A stretch of DNA of 35,140 bases from Alphaproteobacteria bacterium (GTDB lineage Bacteria; Pseudomonadota; Alphaproteobacteria; UBA8366; GCA-2717185): contig JAJFJB010000161.1 in the NCBI GenBank assembly GCA_021774435.1, positions 1 to 35,140 of the forward strand. Reading direction: 5' to 3'. The notes under the pieces were generated by a model. It was not told the DNA's origin. It saw only the letters and a program-made list of their open reading frames with translations, and ran no database searches. The translations under genes and the position numbers were made by a program. Of the stretch, positions 17,450 through 25,867 are shown piece after piece. Position 1 is the stretch's first letter. The number at the start of each line of letters is the position of its first letter.

Positions 17450-18271
17450 ATGGCAATTAAAATATACCACCAGAGCTTCACCGTACTGGGCAATTTGCCA
17501 GCCTACGAGGCAAGGCTCCGGAAGCACATCGACGGGATCGTGCGGCCGGACACCGAAGTCGTGTTGCACGGCATGCATCCAGATACTTATGTCACAGAAT
17601 ATCCAGGCCACGACCTCAGGTACAATTTGCTATACGCCCTGCATGCCAACCAGTTCGTGCTCGGCGGGTTGGCGGCGCAGGAACAGGGTTTCGACGTCTA
17701 TGCGGTCAGCACCCTGCCCGACCCGATGCTACTCGAAATTCGCAGCGCCCTCGACATTCCCGTCGTCGGCTACGGCGAATCCTCGATGCATTTGGCCTGC
17801 ATGTACGGCCGAAAATTCGGCATGTTGACCTTTATCGAGGAACAGCTTCCCTTCATGGAAGAAAAAGTCACCAGCCACGGGCTCACCGACCGCTTTGCCG
17901 GGATCAAGCATGTGGGATTTACCTTCGACGACCTGCTCGCGAACTTCAACGACCCCGCACCGGTAATCCGCCAGTTCGAGGAGTCGGCGCGGGCGCTGAT
18001 CGGTGACGGTGCTGACGTGATCATTCCGGGCGAAGTGCCGATGGGCGTAACGATGGCGGCGCACGGCGTGCGCCGGGTCGACGACGTTCCGCTGCTGGAC
18101 GGGCTGGCCGCGACCATGAAGATGGCGGAACTGATGGTCGATTTACGCCGCAGTGTTGGCCTCGAGGTGAGCCGCGGCACCTGTTATACCGCCACCCCAC
18201 CCGCCGAGCGGGTCTCCGAACTACTTGCCCTCTACGGCCACGACAAGCTGATGCCGGGGCGGGGGGAGTAG
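17450..18271 (+). CDS. Asp/Glu/hydantoin racemase-fold protein lacking both catalytic cysteines
   Basis: The 273-aa protein matches the hydantoin/aspartate racemase fold along its length. Family landmarks are FDVYAVSTLPDPMLLEIRSA (81-100), VVGYGESSMHLA (105-116), GADVIIPGEVPMGVT (187-201) and LLDGLAATMKMAELMV (215-230). In active family members the first and third landmarks carry catalytic cysteines (ACFGDP and GCAGM types). Here those positions are T88 and E195. The only cysteines are C117 and C245, outside those sites, so standard two-base racemisation is not expected. It could be a lyase or isomerase with a changed mechanism, or a binding protein. The ATG at 17450 follows GAGGGAGAAC and is the start that agrees with the family. 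Confidence 0.8.
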   Translation: MAIKIYHQSFTVLGNLPAYEARLRKHIDGIVRPDTEVVLHGMHPDTYVTEYPGHDLRYNLLYALHANQFVLGGLAAQEQGFDVYAVSTLPDPMLLEIRSALDIPVVGYGESSMHLACMYGRKFGMLTFIEEQLPFMEEKVTSHGLTDRFAGIKHVGFTFDDLLANFNDPAPVIRQFEESARALIGDGADVIIPGEVPMGVTMAAHGVRRVDDVPLLDGLAATMKMAELMVDLRRSVGLEVSRGTCYTATPPAERVSELLALYGHDKLMPGRGE

Positions 18272-18277
18272 CCGGAC

Positions 18278-20614
18278 CTACGCGGTCTCCGTCTTGATTA
18301 CCCCTTCTTCGTGGAACGAACGGATCGTCGTGTCGTCGTATCCGATCTCGCGCAGCACATCGTCGTTATGCTCGCCCAACAGTGGCGTCGGACGCCCTTT
18401 TGCGTCGTTAGTATTGCCAAACCGGATATAATTCCAGGCGATCCGCAACTCACCACCCGTCGGATGCTGACGTGACATAAGCATGTCATTCGCAGCGCTA
18501 TGGGGGTCGTCAAGGAAGTGCTCACTGTCAGGCTTCTGCGCCTCCATGCAAGGGACGCCTGCCGCTTTTAACGCCGCCAACGTCTCGCCAAGAGTACGGC
18601 CGGCAAACGCCGCAGCCAGCCCCTGCGCGAATGGCGTATCGATGGGATGCGTGCCGTTGCTTGGAACAGCTTCGTCCAAATTGGCGCCACTTTGGCCAGC
18701 CACGTCGCACAGGGCACGCCGCTGCGTTTCTTCCCTTGCCACAACATAGATCCAGCCATCGCTGAGACGATAGAGCCGGTGAAACGGGTTCAACCCGTAT
18801 TGCTCTTTGTCCGAGAGGGGCCGGACGGGCTGGCCGTCAAATTTCGTGAACCAGGCAGAACTCAGCACCACAGCCGCGTTAAGCAGATTGGCATCGACGC
18901 GCTGTACCGTGCCTGTACGATGCCGCGCGAACAGCGCCAGAACCATGCCGAGCGCGCCCATCGCGCCGTTCGTAAAGTCGGTCGGTGCGAGCTGTGCTGG
19001 AAAGACCGGCGGGTTCTCCGGCCCACCCTGCGCCCGCTCCATCCCCATCAGCGCCTGGGCCAGCGGATCGATACCGGGCCGCTTCGAGTACGGACCCGTC
19101 CAGCCATAGCCCGTCAGATGGGTCTCGATCAGGTTCGGGTGGCTTTCGGCGCCGATCCCCATCCGCTCGGTCGCGTGCGGCCGCAGATTGGCCAGCATTG
19201 CATCCGCCGATGCCGCAATCTTCTGCACGATCTCCTTACCCGCTGCGTTGCGCGTATCAACGGAAACCGAGCGTTTGCCGAAATTGATGTTGTAGAAATA
19301 GGTCCGTCCGATCGGTCGGGACAAATCACCGGTCAGCGGTTCGAACTTGATGACATCCGCACCGAGATCGGCCAGCAAACGCCCCCCCGTGGGACCCGCG
19401 ATCAGATTGGTAATTTCGAGAACCTTGACGCCGTCCAATGGCGCCGCATCCGGCCCCGAAGAGGTTGCAACCGGCGCTGTTTGCGATTCCGGATAGTCCA
19501 CCGGTAATCCGTCGAGGAATTTTGTCGGCCGTGGCCCCTTAGGCGCGCCCGGCATTTCGCTGAGATGGATCGGGGCACCCATCTGCGTCACCGCGCCTAG
19601 TGCGGGATCCTCCAGTGTGACCACCATGCCGTTGTGGTTGATCTGCGGATCCGCCATGCCCTCGTCGATCATGCGACAGGGTCCGAAGGGCACGTCGGCT
19701 TCTTCGAACGCCGCAGCCCATTCGGCTTGCGGCTTCGTCTTGATGACCCGCGCGATGGCGTCGCGCAGTTCCTGCTCATCTTCCGGCGTATCGCCGCCGC
19801 GCCCACCCTGGAAGCGCGGTTCGGCCACCAGCTCACCGATCCCCATTAAATTGGCCGCGATCCCCATGAACCCGACATGCACACAGCCGAGCTGAATCCA
19901 TTTGCCGTCGGAGCATTCGTAAACGCTGTAGAACGGCGCGCTGCCCGACGGATGCGTCTGGAATACCGTGCGAGCGAGTTTCTCGCCGATGACTTTCGGG
20001 TGGTACAGCAATGCACCCGCCATCAGCGAGGTCTCTACGGTCCGGCCTCGACCCGTTGTCTCTCGCGCCAGCAGCGAGGCCGCGATACCGAGATTGGCGA
20101 AAAGCGCAGCACCGACGGTCGGCAACGGATGCACGATATGCACCGGTGAAGGCCGGAAACCCGGCATGCCGCCCATCACGCCCATGCGCGCCAAGACGAG
20201 ATCCTCGATCGGCGGCTCGTCCTTCAAGGGGCCATTCTTGCCATAGGCAGTGATTGAACAGCTTACCAAACGCGGATTGGCGCGCTTCAGCCAGTCCGCG
20301 TCGACGAGCCGCTGCCGGCTCGAGCTTGGTGCAATATCTTCCATCAGGACGTCGGCACCCGCGACCAGCCGGCGGTACAGGGCGGCAGCGTCACTATCGC
20401 CATCGACGTTTTCGGCGACACCGTCTAAGTCGAGCACGACGCCTTCCTTGCCCCTGTCCCACACAACGAAGCCGCCCTCGCGATGCACCGGCATCGACGG
20501 GTCGACCGCCCGCACCACCCGCGCGCCAAGATCACTCAAGAGCATCGTGGCAAATGCCGCGGCCGCGCCGGTACTGAGGTCCAGAACGGTGATCCCATCG
20601 AGTGTGCTAGCCAT
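18278..20614 (-). CDS. Tandem (double) CaiB/BaiF class III CoA-transferase
   Basis: The 778-aa protein is two CoA-transferase family III domains in one chain. Single members are usually about 380-420 aa. Domain 1 (about 5-370) starts LDGITVLDLSTGAAAAFATMLLSDLGA and has its likely catalytic aspartate D138 in PPIEDLVLARMGVMGGMPG. Domain 2 (about 393-775) starts LDGVKVLEITNLIAGPTGGRLLADLGAD and has D516 in GIDPLAQALMG. A linker rich in Ala, Pro and Ser joins them (about 375-392). These enzymes move CoA between carboxylic acids and form interlocked dimers, so the fusion may be a built-in heterodimer. Start 20614 has AGGAG upstream and begins with MASTLDGITVLDLS; the longer start at 20680 adds unsupported sequence. 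It converges with the racemase-like gene, six bases away. Confidence 0.9.
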   Translation of the reverse strand: MASTLDGITVLDLSTGAAAAFATMLLSDLGARVVRAVDPSMPVHREGGFVVWDRGKEGVVLDLDGVAENVDGDSDAAALYRRLVAGADVLMEDIAPSSSRQRLVDADWLKRANPRLVSCSITAYGKNGPLKDEPPIEDLVLARMGVMGGMPGFRPSPVHIVHPLPTVGAALFANLGIAASLLARETTGRGRTVETSLMAGALLYHPKVIGEKLARTVFQTHPSGSAPFYSVYECSDGKWIQLGCVHVGFMGIAANLMGIGELVAEPRFQGGRGGDTPEDEQELRDAIARVIKTKPQAEWAAAFEEADVPFGPCRMIDEGMADPQINHNGMVVTLEDPALGAVTQMGAPIHLSEMPGAPKGPRPTKFLDGLPVDYPESQTAPVATSSGPDAAPLDGVKVLEITNLIAGPTGGRLLADLGADVIKFEPLTGDLSRPIGRTYFYNINFGKRSVSVDTRNAAGKEIVQKIAASADAMLANLRPHATERMGIGAESHPNLIETHLTGYGWTGPYSKRPGIDPLAQALMGMERAQGGPENPPVFPAQLAPTDFTNGAMGALGMVLALFARHRTGTVQRVDANLLNAAVVLSSAWFTKFDGQPVRPLSDKEQYGLNPFHRLYRLSDGWIYVVAREETQRRALCDVAGQSGANLDEAVPSNGTHPIDTPFAQGLAAAFAGRTLGETLAALKAAGVPCMEAQKPDSEHFLDDPHSAANDMLMSRQHPTGGELRIAWNYIRFGNTNDAKGRPTPLLGEHNDDVLREIGYDDTTIRSFHEEGVIKTETA

Positions 20615-20741
20615 GATACGTCGTGCTCCTGCAGTCCCTGAAGGTGTGGCGCCAATTTCGAAGAAATAGGGGGATGCCATTTTCGGATAACCGGAAAACG
20701 GTAGGCCCCGAGACGCGAGCGATCAAGCCGTAGCGTGAATT

Positions 20742-20751
20742 ATTACGTAAT
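20742..20751. promoter_or_regulatory. Perfect 10-bp palindrome ATTACGTAAT
   Basis: The symmetric ATTAC/GTAAT lies about 130 bp before the CoA-transferase start on the minus strand. It is a possible half of an operator pair with the palindrome at 20872-20883. Function is inferred from symmetry and position only. Confidence 0.25.
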
Positions 20752-20871
20752 TGCCGGCCGGAAGTTCCACACCGCGATCACTATCAATTTAACAATTCAA
20801 AGAGGGCCGGCAAAAGTCGCCAGGGGGTTTTATCGAAATGAAGCCCGAAGCAACGAAATTTCGGCAGTTAA

Positions 20872-20883
20872 TATTGCGCAATA
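20872..20883. promoter_or_regulatory. Perfect 12-bp palindrome TATTGCGCAATA
   Basis: TATTGC is followed directly by its reverse complement GCAATA, in the middle of the long divergent gap. The A/T ends with a GC centre are typical of dimeric helix-turn-helix operators. It lies 258 bp before the CoA-transferase start and about 360 bp before the OYE start. Confidence 0.3.
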
Positions 20884-21241
20884 AATTTTACTCGATTAGC
20901 AGAATTGACGATCTGATGAATGGCATTTGAGCGCCCAAGCCTATACCCACTTTCCATTATTTTATGCCTGATTTGCACTGAAAATCGGACATCGAGAGCG
21001 ATACTGAATTTTAGTCAACGTCGACCCATTCGGGACACGAGGCGTTCCCGGCATCTCAGTGGACTGCAAATGCCTTTGCGGTCAAGACTTACGACCGGTA
21101 GTACTCTCGGGGACGGTCTAATGCGCTTGCTAGCAGGCAGTTGGGCCAATACAAATATTCGTCTAACGTTGGCGCTCTACCGTTATTCCCAAGCGCTTCA
21201 ATCTTTTAAACATTCTAATGATGCAATGGAGGCGTACGTCC

Positions 21242-22375
21242 ATGAGCAGCAAACTATTCTCCCCGCTCACCATGCGCGGCATGACGATCGATAACCGAAC
21301 TATCGTCTCGCCCATGTGTGAATACAGCGCGGTCGACGGCAACGCACAGGACTGGCACCTGATGCATCTGGGTCAGTTCGCGACCGGTGGCTTCGGTCTT
21401 GTCATCACCGAGGCGGCCGCGGTGGAGCCTCGTGGCCGGATCACACCGCAATGCCTCGGCATCTGGTCCGACGACAACGAAGAAGCGCTCGGTCGCGTGA
21501 TGCAATTCTGCCGTCAGTTCGGACAAGCGAAAATGGGCATCCAGCTCGCCCATGCAGGTCGCAAGGCATCGACACACCGGCCCTGGGAGGGCCGCAAACC
21601 TTTGGCGGCGGACGAAGGGGCCTGGGAGACGATCAGCAGTTCGGCCAATCCGCAGGATGAAGGCTGGCACACGCCGAAGGCCATGGACCGGACCGACATG
21701 GATACAGTGCGCGATGCCTTCGTCTCGGCGACCGAACGGTCCGCCCGGCTCGGCTTCGATATGATCGAGGTGCACAGCGCGCATGGCTATCTGATGCACG
21801 AGTTCCTTTCGCCCATCGCCAATACGCGCAACGATGACTATGGCGGCCCTCTTGAAAACCGGATGCGTTTTCCGCTCGAAGTCTTCGCAGCCATGCGCGA
21901 CGTATGGCCCGAGGCAAAGCCGATGGGCGTGCGTCTGTCGGCGACCGACTGGGAGGAAAATGGCTGGACGCCGGACGATTCGGTCGTCTATGCGCAACGG
22001 CTCAAGACACTTGGCTGCGACTATATCTGCGCCTCGAGCGGCGGCATCTCGGGCAACACGCGCCTCGAACTCGGCGAGGGGTACCAGGTGGAATTTGCCG
22101 AGAAAATTCGCCGCGAGGCGGAAATCCCGACGATGGCCGTCGGCATGATCTACGATCCCCATCACGCGGAGAGCGTCGTTGCTAACGGTCAGGCGGACAT
22201 GGTGGCATTGGCGCGGGGCCTGCTCTTCGATCCGCACTGGGCGGTGCGTGCGGCGGCCGCGCTCGATGTGGAAACCAGCTCGCCGCCACAATATGAACGG
22301 GCCTACGGCTTCCGTTTCCTGCGTGAAAAGGAGCGCGAATGGGCGCGGCCGCGCCCCGCTGAAGCGGCGGACTAA
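21242..22375 (+). CDS. NADH:flavin oxidoreductase, Old Yellow Enzyme family (YqjM-like)
   Basis: The 377-aa FMN barrel protein has SPMCEYSA near the N-terminus, with the cysteine that tunes FMN in the YqjM/thermophilic-like OYE class. It also has HLMHLGQFATGGFGLVITEAAAV, IQLAHAGRKAS, and the active-site EVHSAHGYLMHEFLSPIANTR followed by DDYGG. Such enzymes reduce activated C=C bonds with NAD(P)H. The start at 21242 is set by GGAGG nine bases upstream and by family similarity beginning at KLFSPLTMRG. A 180-bp gap separates it from the lactonase-like gene downstream. The substrate is unknown. Confidence 0.92.
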   Translation: MSSKLFSPLTMRGMTIDNRTIVSPMCEYSAVDGNAQDWHLMHLGQFATGGFGLVITEAAAVEPRGRITPQCLGIWSDDNEEALGRVMQFCRQFGQAKMGIQLAHAGRKASTHRPWEGRKPLAADEGAWETISSSANPQDEGWHTPKAMDRTDMDTVRDAFVSATERSARLGFDMIEVHSAHGYLMHEFLSPIANTRNDDYGGPLENRMRFPLEVFAAMRDVWPEAKPMGVRLSATDWEENGWTPDDSVVYAQRLKTLGCDYICASSGGISGNTRLELGEGYQVEFAEKIRREAEIPTMAVGMIYDPHHAESVVANGQADMVALARGLLFDPHWAVRAAAALDVETSSPPQYERAYGFRFLREKEREWARPRPAEAAD

Positions 22376-22555
22376 GAGGTGATCGGACACCATCGAGCGA
22401 AACCGCGTTTTAGTAACAATTGACCCGACCCAGACATCGAAGGGGCCGCGAACCGCTGCTCCTCAAACACCTGACATGGTCTAAACGAACGACAGGTATG
22501 CACTTTGAGAGCTGGTCCGTTAGATTATGCTTCTTACAAATTGCCGAGAAATCAA
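22376..22555. other. Intergenic, no gene seen
   Basis: This 180-bp stretch lies between the OYE and lactonase-like genes. An in-frame TTG at 22505 would add 17 residues to the next gene but has no ribosome-binding site. No hairpin or clear promoter pair is seen. Confidence 0.3.
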
Positions 22556-23362
22556 ATGCCAATCATCGACGCGCAAATTCACCTCTGGCGCACAGGGACC
22601 GCGAATCCACCCCATCGTGCCACGCCGTATCTGGTCGAGGAAGCCATCCGCGACATGAACGACGCGGGCATCGACGGCGCCATTATTCATCCTCCCGCGA
22701 GCTGGGATCCGGACTCCAACGAGCAGGCGGTCGAGGCCGTGCAGGCCTACCCCGAGCGCTTTGCCATTTTTGGCTACCCGCCGCTCGACGAGCCGGAGAG
22801 CCGCGCACATATCCAGAACTGGAAAGAACGGCCCGGCATGCTGGGGTTCCGGTTTTATTTCAACAAGCCGCAGAACCGGACCTGGCCAACGGACGGCACC
22901 CTGGATTGGCTGTGGCCCGCCGCCGAGAAAGCTGGAATGCCGCTGGCCCTGCTCGCCGGCGATTGGCTGTCCGCGCTGGGCCAAATCGCGGAACGCCATC
23001 CCGCGTTGAAGCTCGTGGTGGATCATATGGGTGCGCTCCGGGGCGCCAAAGGCGACGCGGCATTCCCGGATATGAACGAGCTGACAGCGCTTGCCCGTTA
23101 TCCGAATGTCGCGGTCAAACTGACGGGGGGGCCGTTCTATGCGGACGATGCCTATCCCTTCAAAAGTCTTCATAAACACTACCGCGCCCTGTACGACGCT
23201 TTCGGCCCTCACAGGCTCTTTTGGGGCACCGACATCACGAAAATGCCGTGCTCATGGCAGCAATGCGTCACTCATTTTCAGGAAATTGATTGGATTCCGG
23301 ACGCCGACAAGAAGCTCATCATGGGCGATGCCCTGTGCGACTGGATTGGCTGGAAGCGGTAA
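22556..23362 (+). CDS. Amidohydrolase 2 family protein, sugar-lactonase/PDC-lactonase-like
   Basis: The 268-aa protein starts MPIIDAQIHLWRTG, typical of the short amidohydrolase-2 group related to 2-pyrone-4,6-dicarboxylate lactonase and sugar-acid lactonases. Other motifs are GIDGAIIHPPASWDPDSNEQ, LKLVVDHMGALRG and the catalytic-aspartate FWGTDITKMPCSW. The first metal-site histidine of H-x-H is Q here (QIH), as in many homologues of this group, so metal dependence is uncertain. I start at 22556 because the family motif begins there. It is followed by a Gfo/Idh/MocA dehydrogenase 70 bp downstream. Lactonase plus dehydrogenase is a known pairing in sugar-acid catabolism, but the substrate here is not known. 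Confidence 0.85.
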   Translation: MPIIDAQIHLWRTGTANPPHRATPYLVEEAIRDMNDAGIDGAIIHPPASWDPDSNEQAVEAVQAYPERFAIFGYPPLDEPESRAHIQNWKERPGMLGFRFYFNKPQNRTWPTDGTLDWLWPAAEKAGMPLALLAGDWLSALGQIAERHPALKLVVDHMGALRGAKGDAAFPDMNELTALARYPNVAVKLTGGPFYADDAYPFKSLHKHYRALYDAFGPHRLFWGTDITKMPCSWQQCVTHFQEIDWIPDADKKLIMGDALCDWIGWKR

Positions 23363-23432
23363 TGCCGAAATTTAATGCTATGCTCGGACCTTAGGCGGCG
23401 CTTAGTCGTAATCACAGGCAAAGGAAACAATC

Positions 23433-24533
23433 ATGGCGGACAAAATTAGGGTTGGAATTGTCGGTGCAACCGTTACACCCGGCGGGAGTGGCTGGGGCGC
23501 CAACGCCCATGTACCGGCACTACAAGCGTTGCCCGGCTATGAACTAAAGGCCGTTTGTACCGCGCACGAGGAGACGGCCAAAGCCTCAGCCGAGAAGTTC
23601 GGTGCCGCGCTCGCCTTTCACGACATGAATGAGATGGTCGCGCACCCCGACGTCGATCTCATTACGGTCGTTGTTCGCGTCCCATTGCACCAACAACTGG
23701 TCATGGCCGCGATCGAGGCCAAAAAGCCCGTGTGTTGCGAGTGGCCCTTGGGAGCTCATCTCGCCGAAGCAACGGAAATGGCCGACAGCGCCAAAGCGGC
23801 CGGGTTACAGACGTTGGTTGGCTTGCAGGCGCAAAGCGATCCAGCCGTGGCGTATGCCCGCGACCTCGTCGCCAACGACGAAATCGGCGAGATCGTAACC
23901 GTTAACTTAAGCGTCATGGTCGGTGCAATTACCGAACGCGGGGATGGCCGCATCTGGCAGGGGATTCGCGCCAATGGCGCCAACCCGATGACCATCCCGG
24001 GCGGACACTCCATAGATGCCCTGTGCTACATCCTGGGTGAGTTCGCCGAGGTCAGCGCACGGGTAACGACGAACATCGACATGTGGAAACACGCCGTAAC
24101 GGGGGCCGACTTTCCCGTCGATGCGCCGGACACCGTATCCGCCGCAGGCGTGCTCAAAAGCGGCGCGGAAGTGTCCTACCAACTGGCCAGCGTCCCGTAC
24201 AACGCGAGTGGCACGCGTATGGAGATTTATGGCCGCAAAGGGACTCTGGTGCTGACCTCAAAATCCGTCAATATTGGACCGAGCCAGCTCCACCTCGCCA
24301 TCGGGAAAGAGAAAATGGCCGAGATAACCCCGCCCGACAGCTACCGGCTTATTCCAGAGGATATGGCTGCCGGCCCCGGAAGAAACGTCGGGCAGGCATA
24401 TGCCCGCTTTGCCAAGGCAATGCAATCGGGAACAGCGGACTCGCCTGACTTTAACGACGCTGTCGTCCGGCATGCGCTGATAGACGCCATGGAGCGCTCT
24501 CATGAGGAAGGCAAGGTCATCAAGTTGGCGTAG
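23433..24533 (+). CDS. Gfo/Idh/MocA family NAD(P)-dependent oxidoreductase, Gal80-like motif
   Basis: The 366-aa protein has an N-terminal Rossmann domain (VGIVGATVTPGGSGWGANAHVPAL, 7-30) and a C-terminal Gfo/Idh/MocA sandwich domain. The family's catalytic lysine normally lies in EKP. Here the motif reads CEWPLG with E103-W104-P105, as in Gal80-like members, so ordinary dehydrogenation by that lysine is doubtful. A GGHSIDALCYILGE motif keeps the conserved His and Asp. AAGGAAAC precedes the ATG. It follows the lactonase-like gene by 70 bp on the same strand. It may be a dehydrogenase of modified mechanism or a sugar-sensing protein. Confidence 0.87.
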   Translation: MADKIRVGIVGATVTPGGSGWGANAHVPALQALPGYELKAVCTAHEETAKASAEKFGAALAFHDMNEMVAHPDVDLITVVVRVPLHQQLVMAAIEAKKPVCCEWPLGAHLAEATEMADSAKAAGLQTLVGLQAQSDPAVAYARDLVANDEIGEIVTVNLSVMVGAITERGDGRIWQGIRANGANPMTIPGGHSIDALCYILGEFAEVSARVTTNIDMWKHAVTGADFPVDAPDTVSAAGVLKSGAEVSYQLASVPYNASGTRMEIYGRKGTLVLTSKSVNIGPSQLHLAIGKEKMAEITPPDSYRLIPEDMAAGPGRNVGQAYARFAKAMQSGTADSPDFNDAVVRHALIDAMERSHEEGKVIKLA

Positions 24534-24717
24534 GGACCGAGCCGGAACGGGATGGTCACTAACCCGTGGTGGGGCACCGGGCCGCTGCGCTCGCCTCATC
24601 GATGCCCATTGCCACCTTAAAACCGGTCGTGCGCCTCACGGTCATAGCCATTCTATTAAGGTACCTGCTCTGCGAACTGGCCTCTGCAATACGCTTATCG
24701 GCGCAACCCGCTTACGT
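24534..24717. other. Convergent intergenic region with imperfect hairpin
   Basis: The 184 bp between the convergent MocA and GST genes hold an imperfect stem at 24563-24581 (CCCG/CGGG and GTG/CAC with a 2-base bulge). No T-run follows, so it is not a good intrinsic terminator. No gene is supported. Confidence 0.3.
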
Positions 24718-25653
24718 TCATTGAGAAACCGGACGCAGATCGTAACCAAGACGGGGAAAATGTACGACGATGTCGCCAACATCGCCGTCCTGGCGCCGAA
24801 GGGCGATTTCTTCCGCGTCGATCAGTACTAGTCTGCCTTCAATCGTGTCCTTCCCGTAGTCGTCGGCGCGAATGCGGACTTTGGCACCGGGTTTCGGATC
24901 TTCGTCAAACGGATTGGATTCGCGCAACGGTGCGGGAGACGCACCACGTGCAATGTCGAGGGCTTCCGCAGCAGTCATCGGTGAAGACGAACCATGCCCA
25001 AACGCCCGCATGCGTTCCATCCAGCCCCGAATGAGGGGGTAGGGCTCCAGCTCGTGCGCCAATCGCCGGCTACGCGCCGTAATGAACCATAAGGCGTGAT
25101 AAACTGCGAAGTCGCCGACCGTCACAACAGGGCCGGCGATCCAGTCGCGGCCATCGGATAACAGTTCGTCGACCCTCGCAATCTGCACCCGCACGGCCGG
25201 CGCATTGCGTCGCGCCGCCCGGCGTACCGTTTCTTCATCGGGAACGGGCAGGCCGCGCATAAGAGATCGGTCTGCCTGCAGATTGCTTGGTAACAGATCC
25301 AGGTTGGAGCCAGACACGTAGAGCGACATTGGCCGGAACAGCTGATGTTCGGCCCAATAAGCGATCATATCGCCCAACGCCTTATACTTCGCGGGATAAA
25401 GCGTTGGTTCAGGCAGCCGTCGTTCGAGTACTCTTAGAATTAGCTTCGTGTCGCAATAGATGTCAGCGCCGACCTGCAGAACAGGCGTACGGCGATAGCC
25501 GCCAGTTAGTGGCGCCAAATCAGGTTTGGGCGCGACAGGCGGAATAATCACGGACCGCCATCTCAGCCGCTTATACCCAAGCGCCAGCCGCGCTTTTTCC
25601 GCATAATTCGAAAAATCATAATTGTGCAGGATAAGTTCTGCAGGGACTGACAT
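24718..25653 (-). CDS. Glutathione S-transferase family protein with C-terminal extension
   Basis: The 311-aa protein has a thioredoxin-like N-terminal GST domain (6-82) with HNYDFSNYAEKARLAL, likely catalytic S15, the cis-proline P57 in RRTPVLQ, and YCDTKLI in place of the usual E-S glutathione contact. A helical GST C-terminal domain covers about 95-215. After that come about 95 more residues, with an all-beta-looking end (255-309, KVRIRADDYGKDTIEGRLVLIDAEEIAL) not found in standard GSTs of about 200-230 aa. I start at 25653, where GGAAGAAT precedes the ATG; a longer frame to 25698 is less likely. It is divergent from the EamA transporter. Confidence 0.85.
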   Translation of the reverse strand: MSVPAELILHNYDFSNYAEKARLALGYKRLRWRSVIIPPVAPKPDLAPLTGGYRRTPVLQVGADIYCDTKLILRVLERRLPEPTLYPAKYKALGDMIAYWAEHQLFRPMSLYVSGSNLDLLPSNLQADRSLMRGLPVPDEETVRRAARRNAPAVRVQIARVDELLSDGRDWIAGPVVTVGDFAVYHALWFITARSRRLAHELEPYPLIRGWMERMRAFGHGSSSPMTAAEALDIARGASPAPLRESNPFDEDPKPGAKVRIRADDYGKDTIEGRLVLIDAEEIALRRQDGDVGDIVVHFPRLGYDLRPVSQ

Positions 25654-25867
25654 ATTCTTCCGCCGTTGTTCGAAAAATAATTTCTGTAAGGTTAGCACGG
25701 TCTACTCGATAGCGGAGAGATAGCAGCACGTCCGCCAACGACAACATGGCGAGAGATTCCGCCGAAAACTGGTACCAACCAATTATTGAAACTGGATCTT
25801 AATCCTGATCCAAAACTCTATATAAAATTTTGGCGTACATAGGATCTCACGAGCCACAATCCCGATA
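25654..25867. promoter_or_regulatory. Divergent promoter region between the GST and EamA genes
   Basis: This is 214 bp of A/T-rich sequence. It contains an inverted repeat TGGATC-8 bp-GATCCA at 25793-25812 and an 8-bp palindrome TGGTACCA at 25770-25777. TATATAAAA near 25820 could be a -10 for the plus-strand gene. Assignments are by eye. Confidence 0.35.

Larger units (their letters stand above)
20615..21241. other. 627-bp intergenic region between the CoA-transferase and OYE genes
   Basis: No convincing gene is present; a 124-codon ORF at 20920-21294 overlaps the OYE start and looks random. The region is AT-richer than its flanks and contains palindromes at 20742-20751 and 20872-20883. A short inverted repeat (CGGTC...GACCG) lies near 21080-21100. 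It must carry both divergent promoters. The length is unusual for this compact window and could hide a regulatory RNA or a decayed gene; I see no direct evidence for either. Confidence 0.5.

Noticed and set aside
18647..19507. 286-codon plus-strand ORF opposite the CoA-transferase
   Set aside because: Shadow of the real gene; Arg-rich with no domain.
20920..21294. 124-codon ORF in the long intergenic gap
   Set aside because: Composition looks random, there is no recognisable motif, and it overlaps the well-supported OYE start.
21254..22393. 379-codon minus-strand ORF opposite the OYE gene
   Set aside because: The opposite frame encodes a clear enzyme; long antisense frames are expected in GC-rich genes.
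24563..24581. Hairpin after the MocA gene as a terminator
   Set aside because: The stem is imperfect and no T-run follows on either strand.
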